Of a stretch of 64,000 nt of DNA, positions 33,704 to 42,350 are shown piece by piece. Position 1 is the first letter of the stretch, and each line of letters starts with the position of its first letter. The position numbers and the translations under genes are program-made. Location: the NCBI RefSeq assembly GCF_003711225.1, contig NZ_CP031030.1, positions 5,394,001 through 5,458,000 of the forward strand, given 5' to 3'. Under the pieces are notes generated by a model that was given only the letters and a program-made list of their open reading frames with translations, was not told the DNA's origin and did no database searches. This stretch comes from Runella sp. SP2 (GTDB lineage: Bacteria > Bacteroidota > Bacteroidia > Cytophagales > Spirosomataceae).

Positions 33704-34864
33704 ATGCACTACTCCCAAATCATTAACGAACTCGCCGAAGACCGCGAACAGTACTTCAACGCCGTCAGCCCGCCGATTGTCCAAACCAGCAATTTTGCCT
33801 TCAACGACTTTGCTTCATTACGCAGCGCTTTTGAAGACGAAATGTCGGATTACCTCTATACACGAGGCATGAACCCTACGGTGGATATTCTCCGTAAAAA
33901 ACTCGCTGCCCTCGACGAAGCCGAAGATGCCCTTGTTCTCAACAGCGGTGCTTCGGCTATTTTTTGCGCCGTCATGTCCAACGTCCAAGCGGGCGACCAC
34001 ATCGTTAGTGTTCAGAAACCCTACACTTGGGCCTGGAAACTGTTTGACAACGTACTGACTCGCTACAACGTCACAACTACTTACATCGATGGCACACGTA
34101 TCGAACATTTTGAAGAGGCCCTTCAGCCCAACACCAAAGTCATTTATCTCGAATCGCCTAATAGCTTAACCTTCGAACTTCAAGACATTGAGGCCGTAGC
34201 GAAGTTGGCCAAATCGCGGGGCATCATTACCATTATCGACAACAGCTATTGCACCCCTATTTTCCAAAAACCGCACCGCCTTGGCATTGACCTTTGTCTG
34301 CAATCGGCCACCAAGTACATTGGCGGGCACTCCGACACGGTGGCGGGTGTGCTCACGGGCAGTAAAGCCATGATAAAACAGATTTTTGACCGTGAAGCCC
34401 ACAATACAGGGGCTTTTGTGTCGCCTTTCAATGCGTGGTTGTTGCTGCGGGGCTTACGTACGTTGCCAATTCGCCTCAAACAAAGCGCAGAAAGCACCCA
34501 AAAAGTGTTGTCTTTTTTCAAAACTCACCCCAAAATTGAGAAAGTCTATTTTCCACTTGACCCCGATTTCCCTCAATACGAGCTTGCTAAAAAACAAATG
34601 ACGGGCGCAAGCGGCCTACTCACAGTGGCCATCAAAGCCGAATCGCACGCCCAAATCGAACGTTTTACTTTTGATCTCCAACACTTTTTGTTGGCCGTAA
34701 GCTGGGGCGGGCACGAATCGCTGGTATTGCCCAAATGCGCAGGGTTACACCCCGACGACTTTGACCCTAATGAGCAAGAACACCGATTGATACGTTTTTA
34801 CATTGGGCTGGAAGAAGCCGATTTTCTCATTGAAGATTTGGCTCAAGCATTAGACAAATTGTAG
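33704..34864 (+). CDS. trans-sulfuration family PLP enzyme (cystathionine gamma-synthase/lyase type)
   Basis: 386 aa, fold type I. The PLP lysine lies in QSATKYIGGHSD, and the cofactor pocket is marked by YTRGMNPTVDILRKKLAALDEAEDAL and NSGASAIFCAV. The C-terminal substrate region has SWGGHESLVLP. The family includes cystathionine gamma-synthase, cystathionine beta/gamma-lyases and methionine gamma-lyase; sequence alone does not separate them here. No methionine or cysteine genes are adjacent. Confidence 0.85.
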   Translation: MHYSQIINELAEDREQYFNAVSPPIVQTSNFAFNDFASLRSAFEDEMSDYLYTRGMNPTVDILRKKLAALDEAEDALVLNSGASAIFCAVMSNVQAGDHIVSVQKPYTWAWKLFDNVLTRYNVTTTYIDGTRIEHFEEALQPNTKVIYLESPNSLTFELQDIEAVAKLAKSRGIITIIDNSYCTPIFQKPHRLGIDLCLQSATKYIGGHSDTVAGVLTGSKAMIKQIFDREAHNTGAFVSPFNAWLLLRGLRTLPIRLKQSAESTQKVLSFFKTHPKIEKVYFPLDPDFPQYELAKKQMTGASGLLTVAIKAESHAQIERFTFDLQHFLLAVSWGGHESLVLPKCAGLHPDDFDPNEQEHRLIRFYIGLEEADFLIEDLAQALDKL

Positions 34865-34957
34865 GAACATCTGGTTTTCTATGCATAACAGTACAGGAGG
34901 GTTGAGCCCAAAGATTCTTTTTGGTTTGTTATCTTTTATTCCTTACCCAAAACACAC

Positions 34958-35272
34958 ATGGAAAAAGTTGCTTTTTTAATGAAACTAAAGCCTGGTTTTG
35001 AGGCTGAGTATAAAAAACGCCACGACGAAATCTGGCCCGAACTCTCCGCAGTGCTCACCGAGGCGGGAGTTTATGATTATTCGATTTATTTAGACCGTGC
35101 CACGGGTATTTTGTTTGCCGTTCAAAAACGTACCGAAAACAACACCGCCGACGACCTCCCCAACCACCCTGTTGTCAAAAAATGGTGGGCATACATGGCC
35201 GACATCATGGACACCAACCCCGACAACTCACCCGTGAGTACGTCCATCGAGTGTGTATTTCACATGGATTAA
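34958..35272 (+). CDS. rhaM: L-rhamnose mutarotase-like protein
   Basis: 104 aa, exactly the family size. The motif [12 protein letters not shown] carries the active-site His, YSIYLD supplies the Tyr, and [14 protein letters not shown] is the conserved Trp-Trp/Met helix. It interconverts the anomers of L-rhamnose in the cytoplasm. No other rhamnose genes are nearby; instead a Gfo/Idh/MocA oxidoreductase starts 29 bp downstream, so it may serve another deoxy- or related sugar. Confidence 0.88.
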   Translation: MEKVAFLMKLKPGFEAEYKKRHDEIWPELSAVLTEAGVYDYSIYLDRATGILFAVQKRTENNTADDLPNHPVVKKWWAYMADIMDTNPDNSPVSTSIECVFHMD

Positions 35273-35301
35273 TTTCGTTTTATAAACCACCTATTTTATA
35301 C

Positions 35302-36654
35302 ATGAACACTCCTCAAGAAACGTTTAATCGCCGCGAGTTTATTCAGAAATCTTCGTTGGCAACAGCAGGAATGCTCGCTTCTTCGACCTTGTTTGCCAAT
35401 GCAACCCCCAACGCCAAACGCAAAGTAGCGATGGTCGGAACGGGTCACCGTGGGACGAGTATGTGGGGCATACCTGTGGTAAAAGAATTTGGTGACGTCA
35501 TCGAATTTGTGGGCCTGTGCGACATCAACCCTGGCCGCGCCGAAACCGCCCGCAAAATGCTCAATGTCACCTGCCCGCTTTATACTGACTTTGAGAAAAT
35601 GATGGCCGAAACCAAGCCTGATATTCTCATTGTAACAACGGTCGATGCTACGCACGATAAGTTTATTGTACGGGGGATGGAACTGGGTGCGGATATTGTT
35701 ACCGAAAAGCCCATGACCACCGACGAAGCCAAGTGCCAGGCCATTTTGGATACCGAAAAACGTACGGGTAAAAAAGTGACAGTTACGTTCAACTACCGTT
35801 ATTCACCGCACCGCCAAAAAATCTACGAACTCCTCCGTGAAGGCGCCATCGGGACTGTCACCTCCGTTGATTTCCACTGGTATTTGGACGTTCGCCACGG
35901 GGCAGACTACTTCCGCCGTTGGCACCGCCTCAAAGAAAACAGTGGTTCGTTATGGGTACACAAAGCCAGTCACCATTTTGATTTGCTCAACTGGTGGTTA
36001 GAATCGGAACCTGAGAGCGTTTTTGCGCAAGGTTCTTTGGAGCATTACGGTAAAAATGGAGCACTTAGAGGCAACAATTGCCGCAGTTGTGCCCACAAAA
36101 ACGACTGTAAGTTTTACTGGGACGTGACGAAAGACAAACGTCTTGTCTCTCTATACGTCGATAATGAAAAGCACGATGGCTACTTACGCGATGGCTGTGT
36201 TTTCAAGGAAGACATCAATATTTTTGACAAAATGGCGGCAACCATTCATTATGCCAATGGCGTCAACGTAAGTTATTCACTGACGACTTATTCGCCTTAC
36301 GAGGGCTACCGCATTGCTTTCAACGGAACAAAAGGCCGTTTGGAAGCTTGGATTAAGGAATCGGGCAAAATGACAATTGAACCGTACGATGAATTGATGT
36401 TGTCGAAGAACTTTGGCGATGTCGAATACATCAAAATTCCGCAAGCCGAAGGGCACGGCGGTGGAGATGCGCGCCTACGAGATAAGATTTTCCGCAACCC
36501 GAACGCGCCAGATACTTACCGCCAGTCGGCAGGTAGCCGCGACGGTGCCATGGCGATTTTGGTCGGAATCGGTGCTCGAAAAAGCATTCAAACGGGTCAA
36601 CCTGTTAAAATTTCAGACCTTACCGACTTGAAGCCCAAAGCGGTGAAGGCATAG
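35302..36654 (+). CDS. Gfo/Idh/MocA family oxidoreductase with exported-type N-terminus
   Basis: 450 aa from ATG 35302; the frame is open further upstream into rhaM but only this start gives the leader FNRREFIQKSSLATAGMLASS, a Tat-like twin-arginine signal. A Rossmann NAD(P) domain follows (VAMVGTGHRGTSMWG), then the family motif VTEKPMTTDEA. A four-Cys patch (NNCRSCAHKNDCKFYWD) could bind a metal and is not general to the family. These proteins oxidise or reduce sugars; the Tat signal implies export with a bound cofactor. Probably co-transcribed with rhaM. Confidence 0.85.
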   Translation: MNTPQETFNRREFIQKSSLATAGMLASSTLFANATPNAKRKVAMVGTGHRGTSMWGIPVVKEFGDVIEFVGLCDINPGRAETARKMLNVTCPLYTDFEKMMAETKPDILIVTTVDATHDKFIVRGMELGADIVTEKPMTTDEAKCQAILDTEKRTGKKVTVTFNYRYSPHRQKIYELLREGAIGTVTSVDFHWYLDVRHGADYFRRWHRLKENSGSLWVHKASHHFDLLNWWLESEPESVFAQGSLEHYGKNGALRGNNCRSCAHKNDCKFYWDVTKDKRLVSLYVDNEKHDGYLRDGCVFKEDINIFDKMAATIHYANGVNVSYSLTTYSPYEGYRIAFNGTKGRLEAWIKESGKMTIEPYDELMLSKNFGDVEYIKIPQAEGHGGGDARLRDKIFRNPNAPDTYRQSAGSRDGAMAILVGIGARKSIQTGQPVKISDLTDLKPKAVKA

Positions 36655-36817
36655 GTTTTAGTTTAGGGTTTGAGGTTTCCAGTTTGGGGTTTGCCATTTC
36701 TTGGTTTTAGGCTATTAAATAGTGAGTCGGGTTGCTTACAACCCGACATTTTTATTACCCTACCAAAGCTTATTCCATTTTTAAACTCGAAACCTAAAAC
36801 CCTAAACCTCAAACACC
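36655..36817. repeat. TTTAGGG-type inverted repeat surrounding a hairpin
   Basis: On the plus strand TTTAGGGTTTGAGG and TTTGGGGTTT words near 36662-36700 are mirrored by CCTAAAACCCTAAACCTC near 36790-36812, giving a long imperfect inverted repeat. Inside lies GTCGGGTTG-CTTA-CAACCCGAC (36726-36747), a perfect 9-bp hairpin followed by ATTTTTATT, which can terminate the Gfo/Idh transcript. Confidence 0.65.
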
Positions 36818-37576
36818 CTACTTCCCATTCAACTCCCAATCATAATCCATGTAAGATACGGGGGTACTTTTGTCTATTTTTACCGTCGAGTATTTATTCA
36901 CCCACTCCACTATCGGCATTTTTTTGGTAAAATCGCCGCCGTACCACGTCAAAATCTTCGATAATTCTGCTTTGTCTTTGCGGATGTTGTTTTTAGACTT
37001 ATCATTCAAGAAATCTCTCCCTTGCTCATCAAGTTGCTTGTTGAGTTGATCGGCTGTAAACGCCTCATTACGCAGCGGTGGGCACGATTTTGCCGCGCAA
37101 ACCAACGCAAAGTGAATACGAGGTTCGTCAAATTTTTTGCGAATAATTCCGTGTTCGATGTCGTTCAGGTTCATTTTTTTTCCACCAATGACGATAAAAT
37201 TGACCGTCCACGCATCGCTCACAAACGGGATTTTAATTTTAGAGCCAATGTCTTTGATAGTAGAAATCCCAGGGTAGTGGTCAAGAATAAGCTGAACCGT
37301 AAAGGCATTGTAGGCATTAATCCAGTACGCCAACTGCTCTTCTTTCGTCCATTTATTGTTAGGAGCGCTTGCACTAAGCATATCCAAGTACTTTTTGAGC
37401 TCGTCGTAATCCTTTTTAAACGCCGTATAATTGACAAATCCTTTGTCGTTTACGTGTTTTTTGAGAAGTTTGTCCCACGCCGAATGATCTACGGGAGCGG
37501 CCGTTGAGGTTGGCGTAGCAGTACAACTACCAAATAGCCCCACGACAAAAAACAGAATAAAAGCGAAACTGCGCAT
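36818..37576 (-). CDS. DUF547 domain lipoprotein
   Basis: 252 aa. Lipoprotein signal ends LFGSC. The DUF547 core is recognisable: FVNYTAFKKDYDELKKYLDML, QLAYWINAYNAFTVQLILDHYP, LNDIEHGIIR, HFALVCAAKSCPPLRNEAFTADQLNKQL and FLND. The invariant Cys-Pro-Pro motif and the transglutaminase-like fold suggest a thiol active site, but no reaction is established. Single gene, envelope-located. Confidence 0.85.
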   Translation of the reverse strand: MRSFAFILFFVVGLFGSCTATPTSTAAPVDHSAWDKLLKKHVNDKGFVNYTAFKKDYDELKKYLDMLSASAPNNKWTKEEQLAYWINAYNAFTVQLILDHYPGISTIKDIGSKIKIPFVSDAWTVNFIVIGGKKMNLNDIEHGIIRKKFDEPRIHFALVCAAKSCPPLRNEAFTADQLNKQLDEQGRDFLNDKSKNNIRKDKAELSKILTWYGGDFTKKMPIVEWVNKYSTVKIDKSTPVSYMDYDWELNGK

Positions 37577-37663
37577 AATTTTCGATGGTTTTACTTAACA
37601 AACGTAAATCTTTGAAAAACGGTTTTACTATCGTCCAAACGCGCTAACTATTTTTAGAACCAA

Positions 37664-38452
37664 ATGAATCTTGACTTAACCCACAAAACTGCCATTGTCT
37701 GCGGAAGTACCCAAGGAATTGGGCGTGCTTCGGCCGTCGAGCTTGCCCTTTTAGGAGCCAATGTCACGCTCATGGCACGTAATGAAGCCTCGTTACAAGC
37801 AACTTTGTCGGCACTTGACACAAGCAAAGGACAAATCCACCGCTATCTTGTCGCCGATTTTGCCAGTAGTAGTTTGGTAAAAAACGCCATCGACGCCTAT
37901 TTAGCCGAATTTCCTGAAGTTCACATTTTGGTCAACAATACAGGTGGCCCCACGGGTGGCCCTATCATCGACGCTGCCCCCGAGCAATTTTTGGCTACTT
38001 TTGAAATGCACCTCGTCAACAACCAACTTTTGGCGCAAGCCGTTGTCCCTGCCATGAAAAAAGCAGGTTTTGGCCGAATTATCAACGTCATTTCAACTTC
38101 CGTAAAACAACCTATTGTGGGGTTGGGCGTGTCTAATACAATTCGTTGGGCGGTAGCGAGTTGGGCAAAAACGCTTTCGCTCGAAATCGGCAAATTTGGC
38201 ATTACGGTCAACAACGTTTTGCCTGGTTATACCAAAACGGGGCGCTTGGATTCGGTGAACAAGATGCGCGCCCAAGCGACGGGCAAAACGGTCGAAGAAA
38301 TCGCCACTCAACTCGAAGCTGAAATACCCATTGGTCGTTTTGCCGAAGCCGAAGAAGTCGCCGCCGCCGTGGCCTTTTTGTGCAGTCCCGCTGCCGCTGC
38401 CATCAGCGGTATCAACCTGCCCGTAGATGGCGGAAAAACCGCAAACCTTTAA
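37664..38452 (+). CDS. atypical short-chain dehydrogenase/reductase lacking the catalytic Tyr-Lys
   Basis: 262 aa, FabG-like SDR fold. The nucleotide motif is CGSTQGIG and the NNTGGPTGG strand replaces NNAG. At the YxxxK position the protein reads SNTIR (Ser157, Arg161), so neither catalytic Tyr nor Lys is present; TSVKQ keeps the Ser region. This matches the known subgroup of beta-ketoacyl-reductase-like SDRs with altered motif and tetrad (GLGVSNTIRWAVASWAKTLS). Activity is therefore doubtful or uses different chemistry. Not in an obvious operon. Confidence 0.85.
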   Translation: MNLDLTHKTAIVCGSTQGIGRASAVELALLGANVTLMARNEASLQATLSALDTSKGQIHRYLVADFASSSLVKNAIDAYLAEFPEVHILVNNTGGPTGGPIIDAAPEQFLATFEMHLVNNQLLAQAVVPAMKKAGFGRIINVISTSVKQPIVGLGVSNTIRWAVASWAKTLSLEIGKFGITVNNVLPGYTKTGRLDSVNKMRAQATGKTVEEIATQLEAEIPIGRFAEAEEVAAAVAFLCSPAAAAISGINLPVDGGKTANL

Positions 38453-38472
38453 AAATGAATGTCGAGTCATTA

Positions 38473-38591
38473 TTTTACCCGCAGATGTCCGCTGAATAAA
38501 ACAAACGCAGATTTTCGCTGATAAGGATTTAATAAAGCCATTCATCTGCGGTTATCTGCGCCTCTCAGTCTGCGCCAATCGGCGGGTAAAA
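38473..38591. repeat. CGCAGAT-rich inverted repeat element
   Basis: TTTTACCCGC at 38473-38482 is mirrored by GCGGGTAAAA at 38582-38591. Between them are GCAGAT, GCTGA, CGCAGAT and CGCTGAT on the left and CATCTGCG, ATCTGCG and TCTGCG on the right, so the whole 119 bp can fold back. It fills the gap between the SDR and MaoC genes. Confidence 0.7.
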
Positions 38592-38652
38592 CTTTAAATA
38601 AATTTAGCTAACGCTTTAACAAACTTGATATTACCTCTAAATCTTTATAAAA

Positions 38653-39060
38653 ATGAAACTTTCCATTGGCGATACGTACGAGTACGAATTCCGTTTTTCA
38701 CAAGAAGAAGTAATTGCGTTTGCTCAGCTTACGGGCGACGACAATCCTTTGCACTTAGACCACGACTACGCTGCTACAACGCCCTTCAAACGCCCGATTA
38801 TCCACGGGATGCTAGGCGCTAGTGTTTTCACCAAAATCATTGGTACTCGTTTTCCTGGGTACGGTTCGATTTATGTGGGACAAACATTTCAGTTTTTACG
38901 CCCTATGTTTGTCGATACCGACTACAAAGTGAAGTTTACCGTACAAAGCCTCAACCCCGAAAAGCACACAGGCGAAATTCTAGGTGAGGTATTTGACGTA
39001 ACGACGGGCAAAATCACAACCAAAGGCGTCGCAACGCTTATGCACAAAGAGAAGATATGA
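38653..39060 (+). CDS. MaoC-like (R)-specific enoyl-CoA hydratase
   Basis: 135 aa hot-dog fold. The hydratase 2 motif is TGDDNPLHLDHDYA, with Asp and His as catalytic pair, followed by RPIIHGML. It hydrates trans-2-enoyl-CoA to (R)-3-hydroxyacyl-CoA or acts in a related dehydration. No PHA genes are adjacent. The gene overlaps maf by 4 bp (ATGA), so translation of the two is coupled. Confidence 0.85.
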   Translation: MKLSIGDTYEYEFRFSQEEVIAFAQLTGDDNPLHLDHDYAATTPFKRPIIHGMLGASVFTKIIGTRFPGYGSIYVGQTFQFLRPMFVDTDYKVKFTVQSLNPEKHTGEILGEVFDVTTGKITTKGVATLMHKEKI

Positions 39061-39635
39061 TAAACCTCTCTCACGCTCTCGTTCTTGCTTCCAACTCTCC
39101 ACGCCGTCAGCAATTACTGCGGGAAATGGGGGTTGAATTTACGGTGCAAGTTCGCCCCACCGACGAGCTTTTTCCCTCGAATATGCCCGTTTCGGACGTG
39201 GCTGGGTACTTGGCCCAACACAAAGCCGAACAATTTGCCCATGATTTAGGCGATAAACTCATTCTTTGTGCCGATACAGTCGTGGTCGTCGATGATACTA
39301 TTCTGAACAAACCAGCCGATGCCGCCGAAGCGCGCAATATGTTACAGCTATTGTCGGGGAGGTCGCATCAAGTCATTACAGGCGTGTGTTTACTAAGTCC
39401 TCAAGGCTATAAAACCCTCAGCGATGTAGCCCATGTCACGTTCAAAACGCTCACCGACAGTGAAATTGAGTACTACATCACCCACTATCGCCCTTTCGAC
39501 AAGGCGGGAGCGTATGGGGTACAAGAATGGATTGGTATGATAGGAATTCCTCGTATCGAAGGTTCGTTTTATACCATCATGGGCTTGCCGCTTCACAAAG
39601 TTTACGAACTTTTGCAGCCTTTTATGGTCGCTTAA
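39057..39635 (+). CDS. maf: Maf family nucleoside triphosphate pyrophosphatase
   Basis: 192 aa. The signature LASNSPRRQQLLREMG is at the N-terminus, LCADTVVVVDDTILNKPAD near residue 68, and DKAGAYGVQEWIG near 150. Maf proteins remove non-canonical nucleotides (dTTP/UTP-type in this subgroup) and restrain septation in some bacteria. Its start overlaps the MaoC stop. Confidence 0.9.
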   Translation: MINLSHALVLASNSPRRQQLLREMGVEFTVQVRPTDELFPSNMPVSDVAGYLAQHKAEQFAHDLGDKLILCADTVVVVDDTILNKPADAAEARNMLQLLSGRSHQVITGVCLLSPQGYKTLSDVAHVTFKTLTDSEIEYYITHYRPFDKAGAYGVQEWIGMIGIPRIEGSFYTIMGLPLHKVYELLQPFMVA

Positions 39636-39653
39636 CCGTTCGTCAAAAAATTA

Positions 39654-39684
39654 TTTGAAAGCGAGTTTTCTGTGTGTATTTTTG
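39654..39684 (+). promoter_or_regulatory. promoter of the lipoprotein gene
   Basis: TTTG (39654-39657), a 19-bp spacer and TATTTTTG (39677-39684) match the Bacteroidota consensus exactly. The predicted start at about 39688 leaves a leader of roughly 26 nt before the ATG at 39714. Confidence 0.8.
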
Positions 39685-39713
39685 TTGTACAGCACTGAAA
39701 ATTCGCTTTTGCC

Positions 39714-40490
39714 ATGAAACACCTACGACTCGTTTTGTTTTTAGTTGCCGCTTCGCTCATGTCGGGTTGCAGCACGTATTTTTACCAATGGAAACCCGCT
39801 TCGGGCGACATTGCTTGGATAGAAGGAAGAGAAGTGACGCGCGCCGAACAAAACGGCGTTGTTTTGGTCGCCTCCTACGAGTTTGAAGATGCCCATAATA
39901 TTGTTTTGGACGTCGAAGTCAAAAATCGGACTCAGACCTCGCTCTTGGTTGACCCCAACGATTTTCACTACATTCCTTTCGATACTAAAAATGACACCCT
40001 GCGCAGTGCTATCAACGCTTCCTATACGGCTTTTTACCGCGCCCTCAATCCCGAAGAAAAAATTAAACAAGCGACCTTGGACATCCAACGGGAAAAACGA
40101 CGCCTTGCCGCAGCTTCTATTCTGAACGGCGTGTTGTTGGTGGCAACCGTTGCCAGCGACATCAACTCATCCAACCGCCGCGATAAGTCGTGGACGCAAC
40201 GCGCCAACTCGCAATATGCCCACGCTCAAGCCTACAATTTTATCATCCAAAAACAAATTGCCGACGTAAATCTCCAACGAATCCGCACGGAACGACTACA
40301 ACACGAACGCGCCAATTGGCAAGAAATGGCCCTGCGAAAAACTACTCTTCCGCCCAACGAATCCATCCGCGGCTTGGTGTTTTTGCCCAAAGATGAACGT
40401 GCTTCTTCGGTTTGGCTAACTTACATTTCTCCCAACGACTCCACCCAAATGCAACTGAAATTTTTACAGGAAAAGATAAAAGGAAACTAA
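39714..40490 (+). CDS. lipoprotein of unknown function
   Basis: 258 aa; the signal MKHLRLVLFLVAASLMSGC gives a lipoprotein. The middle (about 100-140) is a charged helix followed by a hydrophobic stretch (AAASILNGVLLVATVAS), then a second long helix rich in Gln, Arg and His (about 160-205). The beta-rich N-terminal part contains VLDVEVKNRTQTSLLVDPNDF, reminiscent of domains that bind peptides or ions, but no family is recognised. It has its own strong promoter. Confidence 0.7.
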   Translation: MKHLRLVLFLVAASLMSGCSTYFYQWKPASGDIAWIEGREVTRAEQNGVVLVASYEFEDAHNIVLDVEVKNRTQTSLLVDPNDFHYIPFDTKNDTLRSAINASYTAFYRALNPEEKIKQATLDIQREKRRLAAASILNGVLLVATVASDINSSNRRDKSWTQRANSQYAHAQAYNFIIQKQIADVNLQRIRTERLQHERANWQEMALRKTTLPPNESIRGLVFLPKDERASSVWLTYISPNDSTQMQLKFLQEKIKGN

Positions 40491-40582
40491 GTGAAGAGGC
40501 TAAAGGGCAAGTAGGCAAATGAGCAAAGGCAAAAGAGCAAGAGGCAAGTTTGCATGAGGCAAATGGCAAATGAGCAAAGGGG
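40491..40582. repeat. purine-rich GGCAAA/GAGCAAAGG repeat
   Basis: The 92 bp between the lipoprotein and GT87 genes are built from words such as AAAGGGCAAG, GGCAAATGAGCAAAGG and GAGCAAGAGGCAAG, with AAATGAGCAAAGG occurring twice. A similar GAGCAAGGGGCAAGG run occurs inside the FAD/Fe-S oxidase gene on the minus strand near 9960-10000. Confidence 0.65.
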
Positions 40583-41977
40583 TTAGTTCGTTTGCCAATC
40601 AATTCCTTTTAGAAATACTTCGTACGCAAAAAGCCCAAACACAAGTATGTATTCAAGCCCTACTACTCGAAGGTTTTCTTGGTAGGGAGACGAAGCGTAG
40701 GCAACGTACGTCAATGGCAACAACAGCGACCAAACCACAGGATACCAATACCTTGTAATCGCGCCCAATGCTACCAGCGTCGTGATATACCACGGATGTA
40801 CGGTCGTGGCCAAAAAGAAATATATGGTCAAAGAAAGGAGCATTTTTTCGGCAAGACTTCGTTTTTGAAACGCTAACCAGCTCACCGTTCCTAAAGTAAT
40901 CAAAGACAACACAGGGCCCAACGATTGGATGAGGTTATAACCCGTTATCCAATAGCCAACTTCACGTAGGAGGTAATAGACACTGGCATTAAACTCAAAC
41001 TTCTGAAAATACAAATCAAGGCTTTTTCCTACGTTGATAAAAAGGCTTTTACTCAAAAAAGGGAGAAATAAACCAACCATTGTTGCCCCAACTATTGCAC
41101 CGTAAATTATTCCTTTCTGCCAACCTATCCGCCGTACCAGTAATGGTAGAAAAATCAGCGGCAGCAGCTTCACCGATGCCCCCAGTCCTAATGCCACGGC
41201 TGAAGGTATAAAATAGGAATCCTTGCCACAAGGGCGGTTAAGCCAACGCAAAGCCAGCAACACAAAAAACAACGTCACTGCTTCGAAATGTAAATTGCCA
41301 GTCAGTTCCACAATCACCAGCGGATTCAAAGCATAGACCAAACCGTTGATTTTCCGCTTTGCCGCTGGTTGAATTCCAAGATTTTGAGGTGATGATAACA
41401 GCCAGCAATTCCCCACCTCAGCCATGAGAATAATAACCCGCATCACAACCACCGAAAGTTGAATATTGTCGCCTCCTATCCAAGCCGCAATTCCAAAGAA
41501 CAACTGATTAAGAGGTGGATAAACTGTAAAGTAATTCGGGGAATTAAGCCCTTCATACAGAGTTGTGGTTAGGTTTGCTGATAAAAAAATGGAAGAAGGA
41601 AGCAAGTCAGAAGGAAGATACAGGTATGGATTAAAACCCGCCACCAACAGACGTCCGTCCCACACAAAACGAAAAAAATCATCGGACAATACAGGCGTAG
41701 AACACAGCAAAATGAGCCGAAAAAGCACGGCGACTCCCATCCACCAACGGATTTGAATGGCATTCCAAAAGCGAGTTACAACAAGCCCATATACCAAAAA
41801 CAGGCTTCCATACACCAAAATCAACGTTTTTGACTGTGTACGTTCTATTTCATAACCAATCCACCAATAACCAATGCCACTACTCACCAAAACCAGCAAC
41901 ATCCACCCTATCGGCTGTTTGTCAGGCAAGGTGAACAGGGGTGAGTTGGGGCTCTTATGAGGCTGAAAGAAGGGCAT
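40583..41977 (-). CDS. GT87-like (DUF2029) polyprenol-phosphate-dependent mannosyltransferase
   Basis: 464 aa with about 11-12 transmembrane helices. The first extracytoplasmic loop has SDDFFRFVWDGRLLVAGFNPYLYLP, where the Asp pair is typical of GT-C glycosyltransferases; NLHFEAVTLFFVLLALRWL and ASVKLLPLIFLPLL resemble GT87/DUF2029 members. Such enzymes transfer mannose or another hexose from a lipid carrier to a glycan outside the membrane. Acceptor unknown; no polysaccharide cluster nearby. Confidence 0.7.
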   Translation of the reverse strand: MPFFQPHKSPNSPLFTLPDKQPIGWMLLVLVSSGIGYWWIGYEIERTQSKTLILVYGSLFLVYGLVVTRFWNAIQIRWWMGVAVLFRLILLCSTPVLSDDFFRFVWDGRLLVAGFNPYLYLPSDLLPSSIFLSANLTTTLYEGLNSPNYFTVYPPLNQLFFGIAAWIGGDNIQLSVVVMRVIILMAEVGNCWLLSSPQNLGIQPAAKRKINGLVYALNPLVIVELTGNLHFEAVTLFFVLLALRWLNRPCGKDSYFIPSAVALGLGASVKLLPLIFLPLLVRRIGWQKGIIYGAIVGATMVGLFLPFLSKSLFINVGKSLDLYFQKFEFNASVYYLLREVGYWITGYNLIQSLGPVLSLITLGTVSWLAFQKRSLAEKMLLSLTIYFFLATTVHPWYITTLVALGAITRYWYPVVWSLLLPLTYVAYASSPYQENLRVVGLEYILVFGLFAYEVFLKGIDWQTN

Positions 41978-42033
41978 AAAGTCGTTGAATGTAAGTAAGC
42001 AAAAACAAAGGTCGGTTTTTTATTCAAAATTAG

Positions 42034-42065
42034 TTTGTAAACTTTTAAAAGTTTCCGTACCTTTG
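42034..42065 (+). promoter_or_regulatory. promoter of rpmH-rnpA
   Basis: TTTG (42034-42037), a 20-bp spacer and TACCTTTG (42058-42065) match the consensus exactly. The predicted start (about 42069) gives a leader of about 47 nt before the rpmH ATG. Confidence 0.85.
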
Positions 42066-42115
42066 CGGACTCGTTTTGAAATCAAGGATTTACAAGAAAT
42101 AAAAGGCTTAGAGAA

Positions 42116-42274
42116 ATGAAACGTACATATCAACCATCAAACCGCAAAAGACGTAACAAGCACGGGTTCCGTGAGCGTATGTCTTCTGCTAACGGTCGTA
42201 AAGTATTAGCAGCTCGTCGCAAAAAAGGCCGTTGGAAATTGACAGTTTCTGACGAAAAGCGTCACAAGCAATAA
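42116..42274 (+). CDS. rpmH: 50S ribosomal protein L34
   Basis: 52 codons beginning [18 protein letters not shown] and continuing [19 protein letters not shown], the unmistakable L34 sequence. It sits at the surface of the large subunit. It is followed 76 bp later by rnpA, the near-universal bacterial pairing. The gene extends slightly beyond the usual 44-46 residues with the tail [11 protein letters not shown], common in Bacteroidota. Confidence 0.97.
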   Translation: MKRTYQPSNRKRRNKHGFRERMSSANGRKVLAARRKKGRWKLTVSDEKRHKQ

Positions 42275-42350
42275 AAGTCAGTAGTTTAGAGTTTGAAGTT
42301 GAGCGTTTTTGCTTTTAAGCCAATGCTTTAACTTGATACTCGATGCTAAG

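Noticed and set aside
40491-40582. tRNA or small RNA in the purine-rich gap
   Set aside because: The sequence is simple repeat words and shows no cloverleaf or stable stem.
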